13,756 nt of DNA from Candidatus Methanomethylophilaceae archaeon. GTDB lineage: Archaea; Thermoplasmatota; Thermoplasmata; Methanomassiliicoccales; Methanomethylophilaceae. The notes under the pieces were generated by a model, which was not told the origin of the DNA, ran no database searches, and was given only the letters and a program-made list of their open reading frames with translations. Below are positions 12,934 to 13,756 of the stretch, piece by piece. Positions within the stretch are counted from its first letter, which is position 1, and each line of letters starts with the position of its first letter. Location: contig JAEDGA010000032.1 of assembly GCA_016297775.1 (NCBI GenBank), forward strand, positions 1-13,756, written 5' to 3'. Both the position numbers and the translations under genes were made by a program.

Positions 12934-13756
12934 TCAGTTCTTCAAAGCTCCCAGAGGGATTATGAAGATCCCGTCATCACGTCTGTATGCATAACGATCC
13001 GTACCAGTAACGATCGCCATGAATGCGGGTTCACCCATCTTGTCGGTATCTATCCTTCTGAGGACTTTATTCAATGTGCTCACACCCTCATCAATCAGTT
13101 TTTTGCCACCGAGTTTCACTTCGAGAAGTGCATACCTACCATCTCTCAGATGGATGACGATATCGCATTCATTGTTTAGATTGTCCCTGTAGTGGTACAC
13201 ATCCCCATCTAGTGATTCTGCGTATATTCTGAGATCTCTTACAACAAGCGCTTTAAAGAATAATCCCATCGTGTTCAAATCATTGATGAGATCCTGTGGA
13301 CCAATTCTGAGTGATGCGGCTGCCAGTGATGGATCCACGAAATATCTGGTATCGGATGTCCTTATCGCAGTCTTTGAACGTAGATTGGGATTCCACGCCT
13401 TCATATCTTCGATCACATACAGTTTCCTTAATGCTTGCAGATATTCTGAAACGACCTCATCCGAAACTCTTCCATCATCGTTGGAGGATATGTCCGCAGA
13501 GATGGAGGCCTGGGAAATCTGACTTCCTTGGTTCCTTGCATAGGAGCGCAGTAACATTCTGACCTTCTGCGGATTCCTCTTGATGTTGTCCACACGTGAT
13601 ATATCGTTTTTGATGACTGCATCGATATAGTCAAATGCCTGATCCAATGCAACATCATCATCCATTTCGACCGATTCGGGCCATCCCCCTCTGCAGATCA
13701 GGAATGCAAGTCTATCCAGATCCAGATTGGAACATCCGGATATCTGTTGTGATTCG
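12934..13756 (-). CDS. ATP-binding protein with DUF4143 domain, 5' part outside window
   Basis: The frame is open to the window edge; 273 codons are visible. The ATG at 13665 is internal, because the upstream residues LAFLICRGGWPES carry the GGWP motif typical of the family. Complete members have an N-terminal AAA+ (AAA_14) ATPase of about 200 residues and a C-terminal DUF4143 domain with a PD-(D/E)xK nuclease-like fold; only the latter part is seen here. Numbered from the internal ATG, NNECDIVIHL (E166, D168) and LLEVKLGG (E182, K184) match that core, while the helix that normally reads FESLV has FFKAL, with K138 in place of Glu. The function of the family is poorly known; links to DNA or to toxin-antitoxin systems are suggested for relatives. 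The promoter lies outside the window. Confidence 0.88.
   Translation of the reverse strand, partial: ESQQISGCSNLDLDRLAFLICRGGWPESVEMDDDVALDQAFDYIDAVIKNDISRVDNIKRNPQKVRMLLRSYARNQGSQISQASISADISSNDDGRVSDEVVSEYLQALRKLYVIEDMKAWNPNLRSKTAIRTSDTRYFVDPSLAAASLRIGPQDLINDLNTMGLFFKALVVRDLRIYAESLDGDVYHYRDNLNNECDIVIHLRDGRYALLEVKLGGKKLIDEGVSTLNKVLRRIDTDKMGEPAFMAIVTGTDRYAYRRDDGIFIIPLGALKN

Noticed and set aside
12856..13179. Plus-strand 20-codon frame (12856-12918) ending in TAG, continued by an 86-codon frame, possibly a pyrrolysine protein
   Set aside because: The second part is antisense to the well-supported DUF4143 gene and shows no protein family features; it is best explained as its shadow.

Overview
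The window looks like a chromosomal segment of a methanogenic archaeon, most likely of the order Methanomassiliicoccales (the H2-dependent methylotrophs of animal guts and sediments). The main evidence is the 3' part of a methanol:corrinoid methyltransferase gene (mtaB), whose three zinc ligands keep the exact spacing of the Methanosarcina enzyme. Archaeal promoters support this: most genes have a TATA box centred about 24 to 28 bases before the start codon, which implies leaderless mRNAs. Of the 15 genes, 13 end in TGA, two in TAA and none in TAG, as expected where TAG is kept for pyrrolysine. No rRNA, tRNA, CRISPR array or transposase gene was seen.

Layout. Bases 1-1118 hold the 5'-truncated mtaB, followed at once by a hairpin terminator. 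Bases 1311-4096 hold three plus-strand genes, each with its own TATA box: a short-chain dehydrogenase, a MATE efflux pump and a cysteine-rich DUF2284 metal-binding protein. A 313-base gap follows. Bases 4410-5597 encode a membrane-anchored Ntn hydrolase of the choloylglycine hydrolase/penicillin acylase group, ending at a strong terminator. On the minus strand come a NifX/NifB-like protein with a His/Cys tail (5831-6175) and a YeiH-type (UPF0324) transporter (6232-7281). Divergent from these is an overlapping ABC ATPase/permease pair (7407-9145).

Bases 9173-10957 form a metalloid-type resistance cassette: an ArsR repressor diverges from an ArsP/DUF318-type permease followed by a CxxC mini-thioredoxin. 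Two palindromes lie in the shared promoter region, and all three proteins carry extra cysteine clusters. Bases 11098-11994 encode a SEL1-repeat protein bracketed by two copies of the same palindrome (TTGGAT-N5-ATCCAA). The window ends with a minus-strand HAD phosphatase and the 3' part of an AAA/DUF4143 gene.

Apart from methanol methyl transfer, the segment is mostly about coping with the surroundings: three efflux systems (MATE, ABC-2, ArsP), a putative anion exporter, a surface amide hydrolase and redox/metal-binding proteins. I see no complete new multi-gene system. The best leads are the two palindrome arrangements (6171-6190; 11060-11076 with 11995-12011), the anchored Cys-hydrolase precursor and the thiol-rich ArsR/permease/thioredoxin cassette.
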